The notes below the pieces were generated by a model. It searched no databases and was not told where the DNA came from. It saw only the letters and a list, made by a program, of their open reading frames with translations. A stretch of DNA of 11,598 bases from JBFKAV01 sp041621405. GTDB taxonomy: Bacteria; Pseudomonadota; Alphaproteobacteria; Rhodobacterales; Rhodobacteraceae. The position numbers and the translations under genes are program-made. Within the stretch, counting starts at the first letter, position 1. Each line of letters begins with the position of its first letter. The stretch spans positions 1-11,598 of the forward strand of contig JBFKAV010000115.1 of the NCBI GenBank assembly GCA_041621405.1. The letters run 5' to 3'. Shown here one piece after another: positions 1-6,460 of this stretch.

Positions 1-2
1 AG

Positions 3-342
3 CCCGACTACGGCGTGACGCTCGACGCCGCCGCCTTAGGCGTCATCGTCACCGGCGGTCGCGTCGTGCGCCCGTTTGAGACCGACCTGCGCCGGGTTGG
101 CGCGACACTCGCCCAGAACGGTGATCGAGGAATCAGGGCTCGCGGCGGCAGTGATGGGCCACCCGGCCGCCGGCGTCGCCTGGCTGGTGCGCAAGCTCCA
201 CGCCGTGGGCGCCGGGCTGAAGGCGGGCCAGATCGTGCTTGGCGGCTCCTTCACCCGTCCGGTAGAGATCGAGGCAGCAGACATCTGCGCCGCCGATTTC
301 GGGCCGCTCGGCACGATCAGCGTTGTCTTCGCGAGGGAGTGA
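3..342 (+). pseudogene. hpaH: 2-oxo-hept-4-ene-1,7-dioate hydratase, 3' part, frameshifted
   Basis: This is the C-terminal part of an HpaH/HpcG-type hydratase of the fumarylacetoacetate hydrolase-related superfamily. The enzyme hydrates 2-oxo-hept-4-ene-1,7-dioate to 4-hydroxy-2-oxoheptanedioate in homoprotocatechuate (4-hydroxyphenylacetate) degradation, a cytosolic step. The 5' end lies outside the window. Positions 3-119 read PDYGVTLDAAALGVIV...ATLAQN in one frame. Family sequence then continues in a second frame from 121: VIEESGLAAAVMGHPA, GVAWL, LGGSFTRPV and GPLGTISVVFARE, with TGA at 340-342. As I recall the family, the junction reads NGVIEE, so the sequence aacggtgatc looks like aacggcgtgatc with two bases (GC or CG) lost. 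Frame 1 has a stop at 16-18, so the second frame cannot simply be the whole gene. It could be a true inactivating mutation or an assembly error. The product is confidently recognised; whether the gene is dead is not settled. Confidence 0.82.
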
Positions 343-345
343 GAA

Positions 346-1113
346 ATGGACCTGCCGAAAAACCGCTTCAAGGCCGCCCTGAAGGAGGGTCGGCACCAGC
401 TCGGCCTCTGGAACGCGATCGGCGGCAACACCGTGCCCGAGATGCTCGCGGGCTGCGGCTACGACTGGGTCGTGCTCGACACCGAGCATTCGCCGGTGGA
501 GGTGACCGGCGTGCTGCCGGCGCTGCAGGCCTTCGCGGCCTATCCCGAGTGCTCGCCGATCGTGCGGCCGGCGATCAACGACACCGTGCTGATCAAGCGC
601 CACCTCGACCAGGGCGCGCAGACGCTCCTCCTGCCCTATGTCCAGTCCGCCGAGGAGGCGAAGGCGGCGGTCGCCGCCATGACCTACCCGCCGAAGGGCG
701 TGCGCGGGGTGGCCGGCCTCACCCGCGCCTCGCGCTACGGTCTCGTCGAGCGTTACACCGCCCGCGCTGAGGAGGAGCTTTGCCTGATCGTCCAGGTCGA
801 GACCAAGCTCGCGCTCGACCGGCTGGAAGAGATCGCCGGGGTCGAAGGCGTGGACGCTGTCTTCATCGGCCCCTCCGATCTCGCCGCGAGCCTCGGCCAC
901 CCGGGAAACCCGGGCCACGCGGACGTCGTGGCCGCGATCGAGGACGCGATCGGCCGGCTGAAGCGCGCGGGCGTGCCCTCGGGCATCCTCGCCCTCGACA
1001 AGGCCTTCGCCCGCCGCTGCATCGAGCAGGGCACTGCCTTCACCGCGGTCAGCGTCGACCTGGCGCTCCTGGCCAACGCCGCCCGCGCGCTCGCCCGGGA
1101 GTTTCGCGGCTAG
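346..1113 (+). CDS. hpaI: 4-hydroxy-2-oxoheptanedioate aldolase (HpcH/HpaI family)
   Basis: This 255-aa class II, divalent-metal-dependent aldolase has the usual family length. HpaI cleaves 4-hydroxy-2-oxoheptanedioate to pyruvate and succinate semialdehyde, the last step of homoprotocatechuate meta-cleavage in the cytosol. The TIM-barrel landmarks are present: DTEHSP with the catalytic His at residue 48, the substrate-binding Arg in IVRPAIND at 74, the metal ligand Glu152 in VQVET, and Asp178 in FIGPSDLA. These correspond to His45, Arg70, Glu149 and Asp175 of E. coli HpaI. The ATG lies 3 nt after the hpaH stop, and a GAGGGAG ribosome site sits inside the hpaH tail, so the two genes are one operon with probable translational coupling. 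A GC hairpin terminator follows about 80 nt downstream. Close relatives act on 2-keto-3-deoxy sugar acids; the adjacent hpaH favours the heptanedioate substrate. Confidence 0.9.
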   Translation: MDLPKNRFKAALKEGRHQLGLWNAIGGNTVPEMLAGCGYDWVVLDTEHSPVEVTGVLPALQAFAAYPECSPIVRPAINDTVLIKRHLDQGAQTLLLPYVQSAEEAKAAVAAMTYPPKGVRGVAGLTRASRYGLVERYTARAEEELCLIVQVETKLALDRLEEIAGVEGVDAVFIGPSDLAASLGHPGNPGHADVVAAIEDAIGRLKRAGVPSGILALDKAFARRCIEQGTAFTAVSVDLALLANAARALAREFRG

Positions 1114-1189
1114 AGGCCCGCCGGCGGCGTCGCCCGCTTCCCCGTTTTCAGAATACCCTCGGGGGGTGAATTGGCCGCCAGACCAAGAG

Positions 1190-1209
1190 GGGGGCAGAAA
1201 GCCCCCTTT
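1190..1209 (+). terminator. Hairpin terminator between convergent hpaI and quiC
   Basis: A 6-bp perfect all-GC stem (GGGGGC at 1190-1195, GCCCCC at 1201-1206) closes an AGAAA loop and is followed by TTT on the + strand. It lies 76 nt past the hpaI stop and 12 nt past the quiC stop on the other strand. It can therefore end both convergent transcripts, although the short T run favours the hpaI direction. Confidence 0.68.
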
Positions 1210-1221
1210 CCCGGTCCCGCC

Positions 1222-3111
1222 TCAGGTGCGCGGAATCCCCTTCTGCCGCACCAGCCGCTTTTGCGCGGCGATCCGGAACGGTGCGTTCGGTGCGCCGTAG
1301 CCGGCGTAGCCGCCCCGCCGCTCGACCACCTCGAAGAAAAAGCCATCGGCGTGGGGGCGGCCGTAGAACTGGAAGAAGGCGCCGTTGGCGCCCTCGTCGT
1401 AGAGGATGTTGGCCGCCTCCATCCGCGCCAGGAGGTCGCCGTCCAGGTCGAACCGCGCCGCGAGGTCGGCGTAGTAGTTCCGCGTCATCGGCAGCGGCCG
1501 GAAGCCCGCGCCGGCCATCGCCTCGGCCGTGGCGAAGATGTCGTCGGTGGCAAAGGCGATGTGCTGCACCGCCGAGCCGAAGCTTTCGGCGAGGAACCGC
1601 CCGGCCAGGGTCCGGTGCGTCTCGGCGCCGTTCAGCGTCAGCCTGAGCGCGCCGTCCTCGGCCTCCACTGCCTGGCTCCGCACCAGCCCGTCGGGGTCGA
1701 TCACGTCGACAATCGGCGACTTTCTCATCTCGAAGATCGACGCGTAGAACAAGGACCACGAGAGCATCTCGTCGTAGTCCATCGTCTCGGCGATATGGTC
1801 GATCCGCCTGAGCCCGGCCCCGTTCGAGGCGGCGCCCGGAACCGGATCGAACTCCACCTCCCAGACCTTCGCTAGCCCGCTCGCCTCGTCGACGAAATGC
1901 ATGACCGACCCGCCCACCGAGCGGATCGCCGGGATCGTCAGCTCGCCCGGCCCCACGGCTTGCGCGAAGGGCGACGCACCGAGCGCGCTGGCGCGGGCCA
2001 CCGTGGCGGCGGCGTCTTCCACCTTCAGCCCGATGTCGCAGATGCCGGTGCCGTGGGTCACGTAAGAGGAATGCGCAAAGCCCGTGGTCTCGGTGTTGAT
2101 CACCAGGTTAATCGCGCCCTGCCGCCAGAGCGCCACCCGCTTCGACTTGTGGTTGCCCACATGCGCGAACCCCATGCGCGTCAGCATGCCCTCCAGCGCC
2201 TCGGCCTCGGCGCCCTGGCTCGCGAACTCGATGAACTCGACGCCGTCCACCCGCATCCGCGGCGGCATTTCGTGCAGCGTCATGCTGATCTCGGGCTCGG
2301 CCCGGCGCACGTCGTCGAGGAGCGCGCGGAGCGAGCGGTAGCCGTCGCGCGCAAGCCCGCCGGGGCTGCCGCCGCGGAACTGGTCGTTGAAGATCTCGAG
2401 CGAGACCGGCCCGTCGTAGCCGGTCGCCGCGACCGCGCGCATGAAGCCGGTGACGTCGAGATCGCCCTCGCCCGGCATGTTGCGGAAGTGGCGCGACCAG
2501 TAGAGCAGGTCCATCTCGATCAGGGGCGCGTCGGCGAGCTGTACGAAGAAGATGCGGTCGCAGGGGATCCGGCGGATCGTGTCGGGATCGAGCTTGCGCG
2601 CGAGCGTGTGGAAGCTGTCGACGATCAGCCCGACATTCGGGTGCTCGGCCCGGCGCACGATCTCCCAGGCATCGCGGTGATCATTGACGTGCCGGCCCCA
2701 GGCCAGCGCCTCGTAGCCGACCCTGAGGCCGCGCTTGGCGGCGCGCTCGCCCAGCGCCCGGAAATCCTCGGCGGCGCGGTCGACGCCACCCACCGCCTGC
2801 GGCGAGACGTTGGAGCAGACCAGCATCAGCTCGGCGCCGAGCTCGCCCATCAGGTCGAACTTGCGCTCGGCCCGGTCGAAGGCCTTCTCCATGAGCGCCT
2901 CGGGCAGGCCCTCGAAGTCGCGGAACGGCTGGAAGAGGAGGATCTCGAGCCCGTGCTCGCGCACCATCCGGCCGATCTCCCGAGGCGAGCCCTCGTCGGC
3001 GATGAAGTCCTGCTCGAAGATCTCGATCCCGTCGAAGCCCGCCGCGGCGATCGCCTCGAGCTTCTCGCGCAGGTTGCCCGAGATCGAGACGGTGGCGATC
3101 GAGGTCTTCAT
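1222..3111 (-). CDS. quiC: 3-dehydroshikimate dehydratase fused to HPPD-like VOC domain (QuiC1 type)
   Basis: This 629-aa fusion has an N-terminal sugar-phosphate isomerase/epimerase-like TIM barrel (about residues 1-270) and a C-terminal 4-hydroxyphenylpyruvate dioxygenase-like VOC region (about 285-610). The first half should convert 3-dehydroshikimate to protocatechuate, which feeds quinate/shikimate carbon into the beta-ketoadipate pathway. Its four metal ligands fall at Glu134, Asp165, Gln191 and Glu239, the numbering I recall for Pseudomonas putida QuiC1. This supports both the function and the start codon chosen. The VOC half keeps the His-His-Glu iron triad of HPPD at His439 (IDHIAE), His517 (VQHIAF) and Glu594 (FFFEVVER). 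Its substrate is unknown to me. An ATG 13 codons upstream is possible, but the one at 3111 has GGAGG 8 nt before it and starts the barrel strand MKTSIATVSISG. The gene stands alone, convergent with hpaHI. Confidence 0.9.
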   Translation of the reverse strand: MKTSIATVSISGNLREKLEAIAAAGFDGIEIFEQDFIADEGSPREIGRMVREHGLEILLFQPFRDFEGLPEALMEKAFDRAERKFDLMGELGAELMLVCSNVSPQAVGGVDRAAEDFRALGERAAKRGLRVGYEALAWGRHVNDHRDAWEIVRRAEHPNVGLIVDSFHTLARKLDPDTIRRIPCDRIFFVQLADAPLIEMDLLYWSRHFRNMPGEGDLDVTGFMRAVAATGYDGPVSLEIFNDQFRGGSPGGLARDGYRSLRALLDDVRRAEPEISMTLHEMPPRMRVDGVEFIEFASQGAEAEALEGMLTRMGFAHVGNHKSKRVALWRQGAINLVINTETTGFAHSSYVTHGTGICDIGLKVEDAAATVARASALGASPFAQAVGPGELTIPAIRSVGGSVMHFVDEASGLAKVWEVEFDPVPGAASNGAGLRRIDHIAETMDYDEMLSWSLFYASIFEMRKSPIVDVIDPDGLVRSQAVEAEDGALRLTLNGAETHRTLAGRFLAESFGSAVQHIAFATDDIFATAEAMAGAGFRPLPMTRNYYADLAARFDLDGDLLARMEAANILYDEGANGAFFQFYGRPHADGFFFEVVERRGGYAGYGAPNAPFRIAAQKRLVRQKGIPRT

Positions 3112-3119
3112 CGGCCGGG

Positions 3120-3124
3120 CCTCC
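3120..3124 (-). promoter_or_regulatory. Ribosome binding site deciding the quiC start
   Basis: GGAGG on the minus strand sits 8 nt before the ATG at 3111. The longer in-frame start at 3150 would place this site inside the coding region, so it favours the shorter protein. Confidence 0.75.
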
Positions 3125-3363
3125 GGGGCAGGATCACTGGGCCAGAGCATAGGCGAACGCCCCGATGCGATGGAAGCTCGATCGCCGCGCCCGGCGCCGC
3201 TGATCTGGGCTGGCGACCTCGCTGACCGGACCCGGGCTCGCGTCCCTCATCCTCGGTCATCCGGCGCCCGTTCGTTGGCGCCTCGCCCAGGCAAGAGTCG
3301 TGGCCCCTCCCCGAAATGGAAGTTTGCGGCGAAGTCCCGGCGCGCCGAGGCTCCCGGGGCGGG
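3125..3363. other. Intergenic region upstream of quiC
   Basis: This non-coding gap lies between quiC and the small membrane gene. A weak candidate quiC promoter on the minus strand consists of TTCCAT (3170-3175) and TATGCT (3146-3151) with an 18-bp spacer, giving a leader of about 28 nt. A stem-loop of two GGCGCC arms (3263-3268 and 3277-3282) with an 8-nt loop lies about 80 nt beyond the stop of the small gene. It has no T run, so it could be a weak or Rho-assisted terminator, or simply GC-rich DNA. No regulator gene or clear operator is visible. Confidence 0.35.
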
Positions 3364-3603
3364 CTATCTGTTTCGCTCGGCGCGGCCGCGCATCAGGAAG
3401 AACCCTGCGAGAAGGACGCCTGCCAGGGCAAGGCCCATCGCGGTCTCGATCACCCTGAACCTGTCGGTGGCGGCGTCGACCAGCGCCTTCAGCCCTCGGG
3501 TCTTGCCCGATCCGCCATCGCCGCCCGGAAAGCCGTCGGTCAGCACCGCATAGCTGGCCCAACCGAAAAGGCCGAGCGCGACAATGGCCTGTTGAGCTCT
3601 CAT
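3364..3603 (-). CDS. Small two-helix membrane protein, unknown function
   Basis: I do not recognise a family for this 79-aa protein. It has two hydrophobic segments, about residues 5-22 (IVALGLFGWASYAVLT) and 55-71 (AMGLALAGVLLAGFFLM). A Gly-rich, charged 30-residue linker separates them, and the tail is basic (MRGRAERNR). By the positive-inside rule this suggests both ends in the cytoplasm. I chose the ATG at 3603 because AAGGA sits 7 nt upstream. A longer in-frame start at 3636 adds a charged stretch (MWPWGDRKDAF) with no ribosome site. The gene is 95 nt downstream of pyrG on the same strand, so it may be the last gene of that transcript. Length, site and topology suggest a real gene, but I have no conservation evidence. 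Confidence 0.6.
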   Translation of the reverse strand: MRAQQAIVALGLFGWASYAVLTDGFPGGDGGSGKTRGLKALVDAATDRFRVIETAMGLALAGVLLAGFFLMRGRAERNR

Positions 3604-3610
3604 GAATGCG

Positions 3611-3615
3611 TCCTT
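3611..3615 (-). promoter_or_regulatory. Ribosome binding site of the 79-aa membrane protein
   Basis: AAGGA on the minus strand lies 7 nt before the ATG at 3603. It is the main reason for preferring the 79-aa form over the 90-aa form. Confidence 0.55.
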
Positions 3616-3698
3616 GCGGTCGCCCCAGGGCCACATTCAAACCCGGCGGGACTCGGGCGCAATGCCTGCGCTGGTCCCATAGCCGCTGCTGGCGGGGC

Positions 3699-5342
3699 CT
3701 AGACCAGCCGGCTCACCTCCTTCGCCGCGCGCACGAAGTCGGCGAACAAGGGATGCGGCGCGAAGGGCTTCGACTTTAGCTCGGGGTGGAATTGCACGCC
3801 GATGAACCAGGGATGGCCCTCGATCTCGACGATCTCGGGCAGCCGCCCGTCCGGGCTCATGCCAGAGAACTTGAGCCCGCAGTCCTCCAGCTTCTCGCGG
3901 AACTTGATGTCCACCTCGTAGCGGTGCCGGTGGCGCTCCTCGATCGAGGTGGCGCCGTAGACCTCGGCCACCTTCGAGCCGGGTGCCAGCACCGCGGTAT
4001 AGGCGCCGAGCCGCATCGTGCCGCCCTTGGCGTCCTCGATCCGGCGCGCCACGGTCTGGTTGCCCTGCACCCATTCCTTCAGGTGGTAGACGACCGGGGT
4101 GAACCGCTTCTTGCCCGCCTCGTGGTCGAACTCCTCGCTCCCCGCGTCCTTCAGCCCCGCAAGGGTCCGCGCCGCCTCGATCACCGCCATCTGCATGCCG
4201 AGGCAGATGCCGAGATAGGGCACCGTCTTCTCGCGGGCGAACTGCGCGGCCTTGATCTTGCCCTCGGTGCCGCGCTCGCCGAAGCCGCCCGGCACCAGGA
4301 TCGCGTGGAAGGGCTCCAGGTAGGGCGCGGCATCCTCGCGCTCGAAGATCTCCGAATCGATCCACTCGGCCTTGACCCGCACCCGGTTGGCCATGCCGCC
4401 GTGCGTCAGCGCCTCGGCGATCGACTTGTAGGCATCCTCGAGCTGGGTGTACTTGCCGACGATCGCCACCCGGACCTCGCCCTCGGCGTTCTCCAGCCGG
4501 TCCATCACGTCCTCCCAGCGGCGCATGTCGGGCCGCGGCGCGGGCGAGATCATGAAGGCGTCGAGCACCGCCTGGTCGAGCCCCTCGCGGTGGTAGGCCA
4601 GGGGCGCCTCGTAGATCGACTTCAGGTCGGGCGCGGCGATCACCGCCTCCTTGCGGACGTTGCAGAAGAGCGCGATCTTCTCGCGCTCCTTCTCGGGGAT
4701 CGGGTGCTCGGAGCGGCAGACGAGCACGTCGGGCGCGATGCCGATGGCGCGGAGCTCCTTGACCGAGTGCTGGGTGGGCTTGGTCTTCAGCTCTCCGCTC
4801 GCCGCGATGTAGGGCAGGAGCGTCAGGTGCATGAAGATGCACTGCCCGCGCGGCCTCTCCTGGGCGAATTGCCGGATCGCCTCGAAGAAGGGCAGGCCCT
4901 CGATGTCGCCCACCGTGCCGCCGATCTCGCAGAGCATGAAGTCGACCTCGTCCTCGCCGATGGCGAGGAAGTCCTTGATCTCGTTGGTGACGTGCGGGAT
5001 CACCTGGATCGTCTTGCCGAGGTAGTCGCCGCGGCGCTCCTTCTCGAGCACATTCGAGTAGATCCGCCCCGAGGAGACCGAATCCGTCTGCCGCGCCGCC
5101 ACCCCAGTGAAGCGCTCGTAATGCCCGAGGTCGAGATCTGTCTCGGCGCCGTCGTCGGTGACGAAGACCTCGCCGTGCTCGAACGGGCTCATGGTGCCGG
5201 GGTCGACGTTGAGATAGGGGTCGAGCTTCCGCAGGCGCACCGAGAAGCCGCGGGCCTGGAGAAGCGCACCGAGCGCCGCCGAGGCGAGGCCCTTGCCGAG
5301 CGAGGAGACCACACCGCCCGTGACGAAAACATAGCGCGCCAT
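3699..5342 (-). CDS. pyrG: CTP synthase
   Basis: PyrG makes CTP from UTP, ATP and glutamine in the cytosol, the final step of pyrimidine nucleotide synthesis. At 547 aa it matches the usual length. The N-terminal synthetase domain (about 1-267) begins MARYVFVTGGVVSSLGKG with its phosphate-binding loop. It also carries the conserved LRKLDPYLNVDPGTMSPFEHGEV and EIGGTVGDIE blocks. The C-terminal class I glutaminase domain (about 290-545) has Cys380 in LGICLGMQ, and His519 and Glu521 in VQFHPE, so the catalytic triad is complete. The ATG at 5342 was chosen because the family starts at MARY. A frame extension to 5411 adds 23 residues unlike the family. The gene follows secG on the same strand with a 165-nt gap that holds its own candidate promoter. 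Feedback by CTP is a family property; no attenuator was recognised. Confidence 0.97.
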   Translation of the reverse strand: MARYVFVTGGVVSSLGKGLASAALGALLQARGFSVRLRKLDPYLNVDPGTMSPFEHGEVFVTDDGAETDLDLGHYERFTGVAARQTDSVSSGRIYSNVLEKERRGDYLGKTIQVIPHVTNEIKDFLAIGEDEVDFMLCEIGGTVGDIEGLPFFEAIRQFAQERPRGQCIFMHLTLLPYIAASGELKTKPTQHSVKELRAIGIAPDVLVCRSEHPIPEKEREKIALFCNVRKEAVIAAPDLKSIYEAPLAYHREGLDQAVLDAFMISPAPRPDMRRWEDVMDRLENAEGEVRVAIVGKYTQLEDAYKSIAEALTHGGMANRVRVKAEWIDSEIFEREDAAPYLEPFHAILVPGGFGERGTEGKIKAAQFAREKTVPYLGICLGMQMAVIEAARTLAGLKDAGSEEFDHEAGKKRFTPVVYHLKEWVQGNQTVARRIEDAKGGTMRLGAYTAVLAPGSKVAEVYGATSIEERHRHRYEVDIKFREKLEDCGLKFSGMSPDGRLPEIVEIEGHPWFIGVQFHPELKSKPFAPHPLFADFVRAAKEVSRLV

Positions 5343-5420
5343 GCCGGAAGACCCCCCGTGATCCTTGCTCGTTTCGGTGCAATCCGGCGCCTGCTGGGGG
5401 CGCTGCATCACGGGATTTGA

Positions 5421-5449
5421 GCTATAAGAGATTCGCCGGCGAAGGGCAA
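5421..5449 (-). promoter_or_regulatory. Candidate sigma70 promoter of pyrG
   Basis: On the minus strand, TTGCCC (5444-5449) and TATAGC (5421-5426) are separated by 17 bp in the secG-pyrG gap. The predicted start site lies about 70 nt before the pyrG ATG. The spacing is ideal and the -35 TTG is kept, but both boxes are imperfect and nothing experimental supports it. Confidence 0.5.
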
Positions 5450-5507
5450 CCCGACCGCAACATAATGGCCCCGCGCTTCGGACGGGGGCAAGTTGTTGTG
5501 GCGATTC

Positions 5508-5858
5508 TCAGTCGGCGCGGGGCGGCGTCAGCGGCGCGTCGCCACTGGCCGGCGGCAGCAGGTCCTCGGCCGGGGGCAGGGCGGGGGCCTCCGCCTCGGC
5601 CGGGGCCTCGGCGCCCAGCCGGTCCACCACGGAGGTGCCGGCCGACTTCTCGGCGGCGATGATCGTCAGCGTGACCGAGGTGGCGATGAAGGCGATTGCC
5701 AGGCCCCAGGTGACCTTGCCCAAGGGCGTCATCGTCGAGCGGCCGGTCATGTTGCCGCCGCCGCTCAGAAGCGCCGCCCCTTCGCTGCGCTGCAACAGCA
5801 CCACGCCGATGAGCGAAAGCGCGAGGATCAGGTGAATGACGAGGACGACGTTTTCCAT
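5508..5858 (-). CDS. secG: Preprotein translocase subunit SecG
   Basis: SecG is a small inner-membrane subunit of the SecYEG channel that assists SecA-driven protein export. The 116-aa product has two transmembrane helices, about 4-22 (VVLVIHLILALSLIGVVLLQ) and 49-69. Between them is the conserved cytoplasmic loop LLQRSEGAALLSGGG. The last 35 or so residues form an Ala/Pro/Glu/Asp-rich tail that looks disordered. Such tails are common in alphaproteobacterial SecG, although the core family is nearer 75-110 aa. GGGAAGG lies 7 nt before the ATG at 5858. secG directly upstream of pyrG is a familiar order in Rhodobacterales. Confidence 0.94.
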   Translation of the reverse strand: MENVVLVIHLILALSLIGVVLLQRSEGAALLSGGGNMTGRSTMTPLGKVTWGLAIAFIATSVTLTIIAAEKSAGTSVVDRLGAEAPAEAEAPALPPAEDLLPPASGDAPLTPPRAD

Positions 5859-5884
5859 GGGGCGGCCTTCCCGGAGTTTGCCGC

Positions 5885-5913
5885 TATCTAGGCCCTAGTG
5901 GCCGCGCCCGCAA
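5885..5913 (-). promoter_or_regulatory. Candidate sigma70 promoter of secG
   Basis: On the minus strand, TTGCGG (5908-5913) and TAGATA (5885-5890) are separated by exactly 17 bp. The predicted start site is about 20 nt before the secG ATG. It lies in the 69-nt gap after the DUF6524-like gene, so secG probably has its own transcription start. Confidence 0.48.
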
Positions 5914-5927
5914 CCCTCACCGGGGCC

Positions 5928-6326
5928 TCATTCCTCGTCCACGTCGTCGACGTCGGCCTGCCCGGACAGCCGCCGCCGGACGATCGACCAGCTGAGCCCG
6001 ATGCCGAGGATCACCGAGAGCACGAAGAGCCCGAGCCAGGTGTTGAGACTCGGGTTCTCCAGCGTCAGCACGCCCCAGTCGATCAGCACCCAGACTAGGG
6101 CCGCCACCAGAGCGGCGACGAGCGACATGCCGAAGGGTCCGATCGAGCGCAGGGTGGCGCGCAGGTAGACAACGTAGGCGGCGAACAGCACCAGGCCGAC
6201 GAGCACGACCAGCGACATCCGCCCGCCCCAGTTCGCTTCGGCCCAGCGCAGGTAGTTCCACTGCGTCGGGTTGAAGGTCGCCGCCAGAAGCACGAAGGCG
6301 AAGAGCCAGCGCAGGAAGAAGCCCAT
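5928..6326 (-). CDS. DUF6524-like four-helix membrane protein
   Basis: This 132-aa integral membrane protein of unknown function resembles the alphaproteobacterial DUF6524 family as I recall it. The start MGFFLRWLFAF, the motif FNPTQWNYLRWA (18-29) and YLRATLRSIGPFGM (54-67) are the recognisable parts. Hydrophobic segments lie at about 4-17, 36-54, 66-83 and 96-114. They are followed by a basic cluster (VRRRL, 116-120) and an acidic tail (DVDDVDEE). An AGAGGGA-type ribosome site precedes the ATG at 6326. The gene is first in a leftward run with secG and pyrG and is divergent from purA. The neighbours hint at no specific role. Confidence 0.8.
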   Translation of the reverse strand: MGFFLRWLFAFVLLAATFNPTQWNYLRWAEANWGGRMSLVVLVGLVLFAAYVVYLRATLRSIGPFGMSLVAALVAALVWVLIDWGVLTLENPSLNTWLGLFVLSVILGIGLSWSIVRRRLSGQADVDDVDEE

Positions 6327-6398
6327 GTGTCCCTCTCGGTTTTGCCCTGCCTAGCCCGGCCTTCGCGGCGCTGTCCAGCCACGCGGCGATTTTCCCGG

Positions 6399-6427
6399 TT
6401 CCGGCCGCCGGCCGGGGCCGCTATACG
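6399..6427 (+). promoter_or_regulatory. Candidate purA promoter in the divergent gap
   Basis: TTCCGG (6399-6404) and TATACG (6422-6427) are 17 bp apart, about 33 nt before the purA GTG. The 134-bp gap (6327-6460) must also hold the start signals for the leftward DUF6524-like gene. For that direction I could not pick a convincing pair. No PurR-like operator was recognised. Confidence 0.4.
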
Positions 6428-6460
6428 GGCAGCCGGAATCCGGGTCGGGGAGCGCGGGAA

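Noticed and set aside
1897..3225. 442-aa open frame antisense to quiC
   Set aside because: It has the His/Arg/Ala-rich composition of a GC-driven shadow. The opposite strand carries all the metal ligands of a known family.
5343..5411. Longer CTP synthase start at 5411
   Set aside because: The extra 23 residues do not match the family, which begins at MARY. The predicted promoter would place the mRNA start almost at that codon.
3786..5420. 544-aa open frame antisense to pyrG
   Set aside because: It mirrors the pyrG coding strand, is rich in Leu/Arg/Asp/His as high-GC shadows are, and shows no recognisable motif. pyrG is certain.
5455..5490. Terminator after secG
   Set aside because: A GCCCC/GGGGC pairing is possible near 5467-5489, but it is imperfect, with a long loop and no T run in the secG direction.
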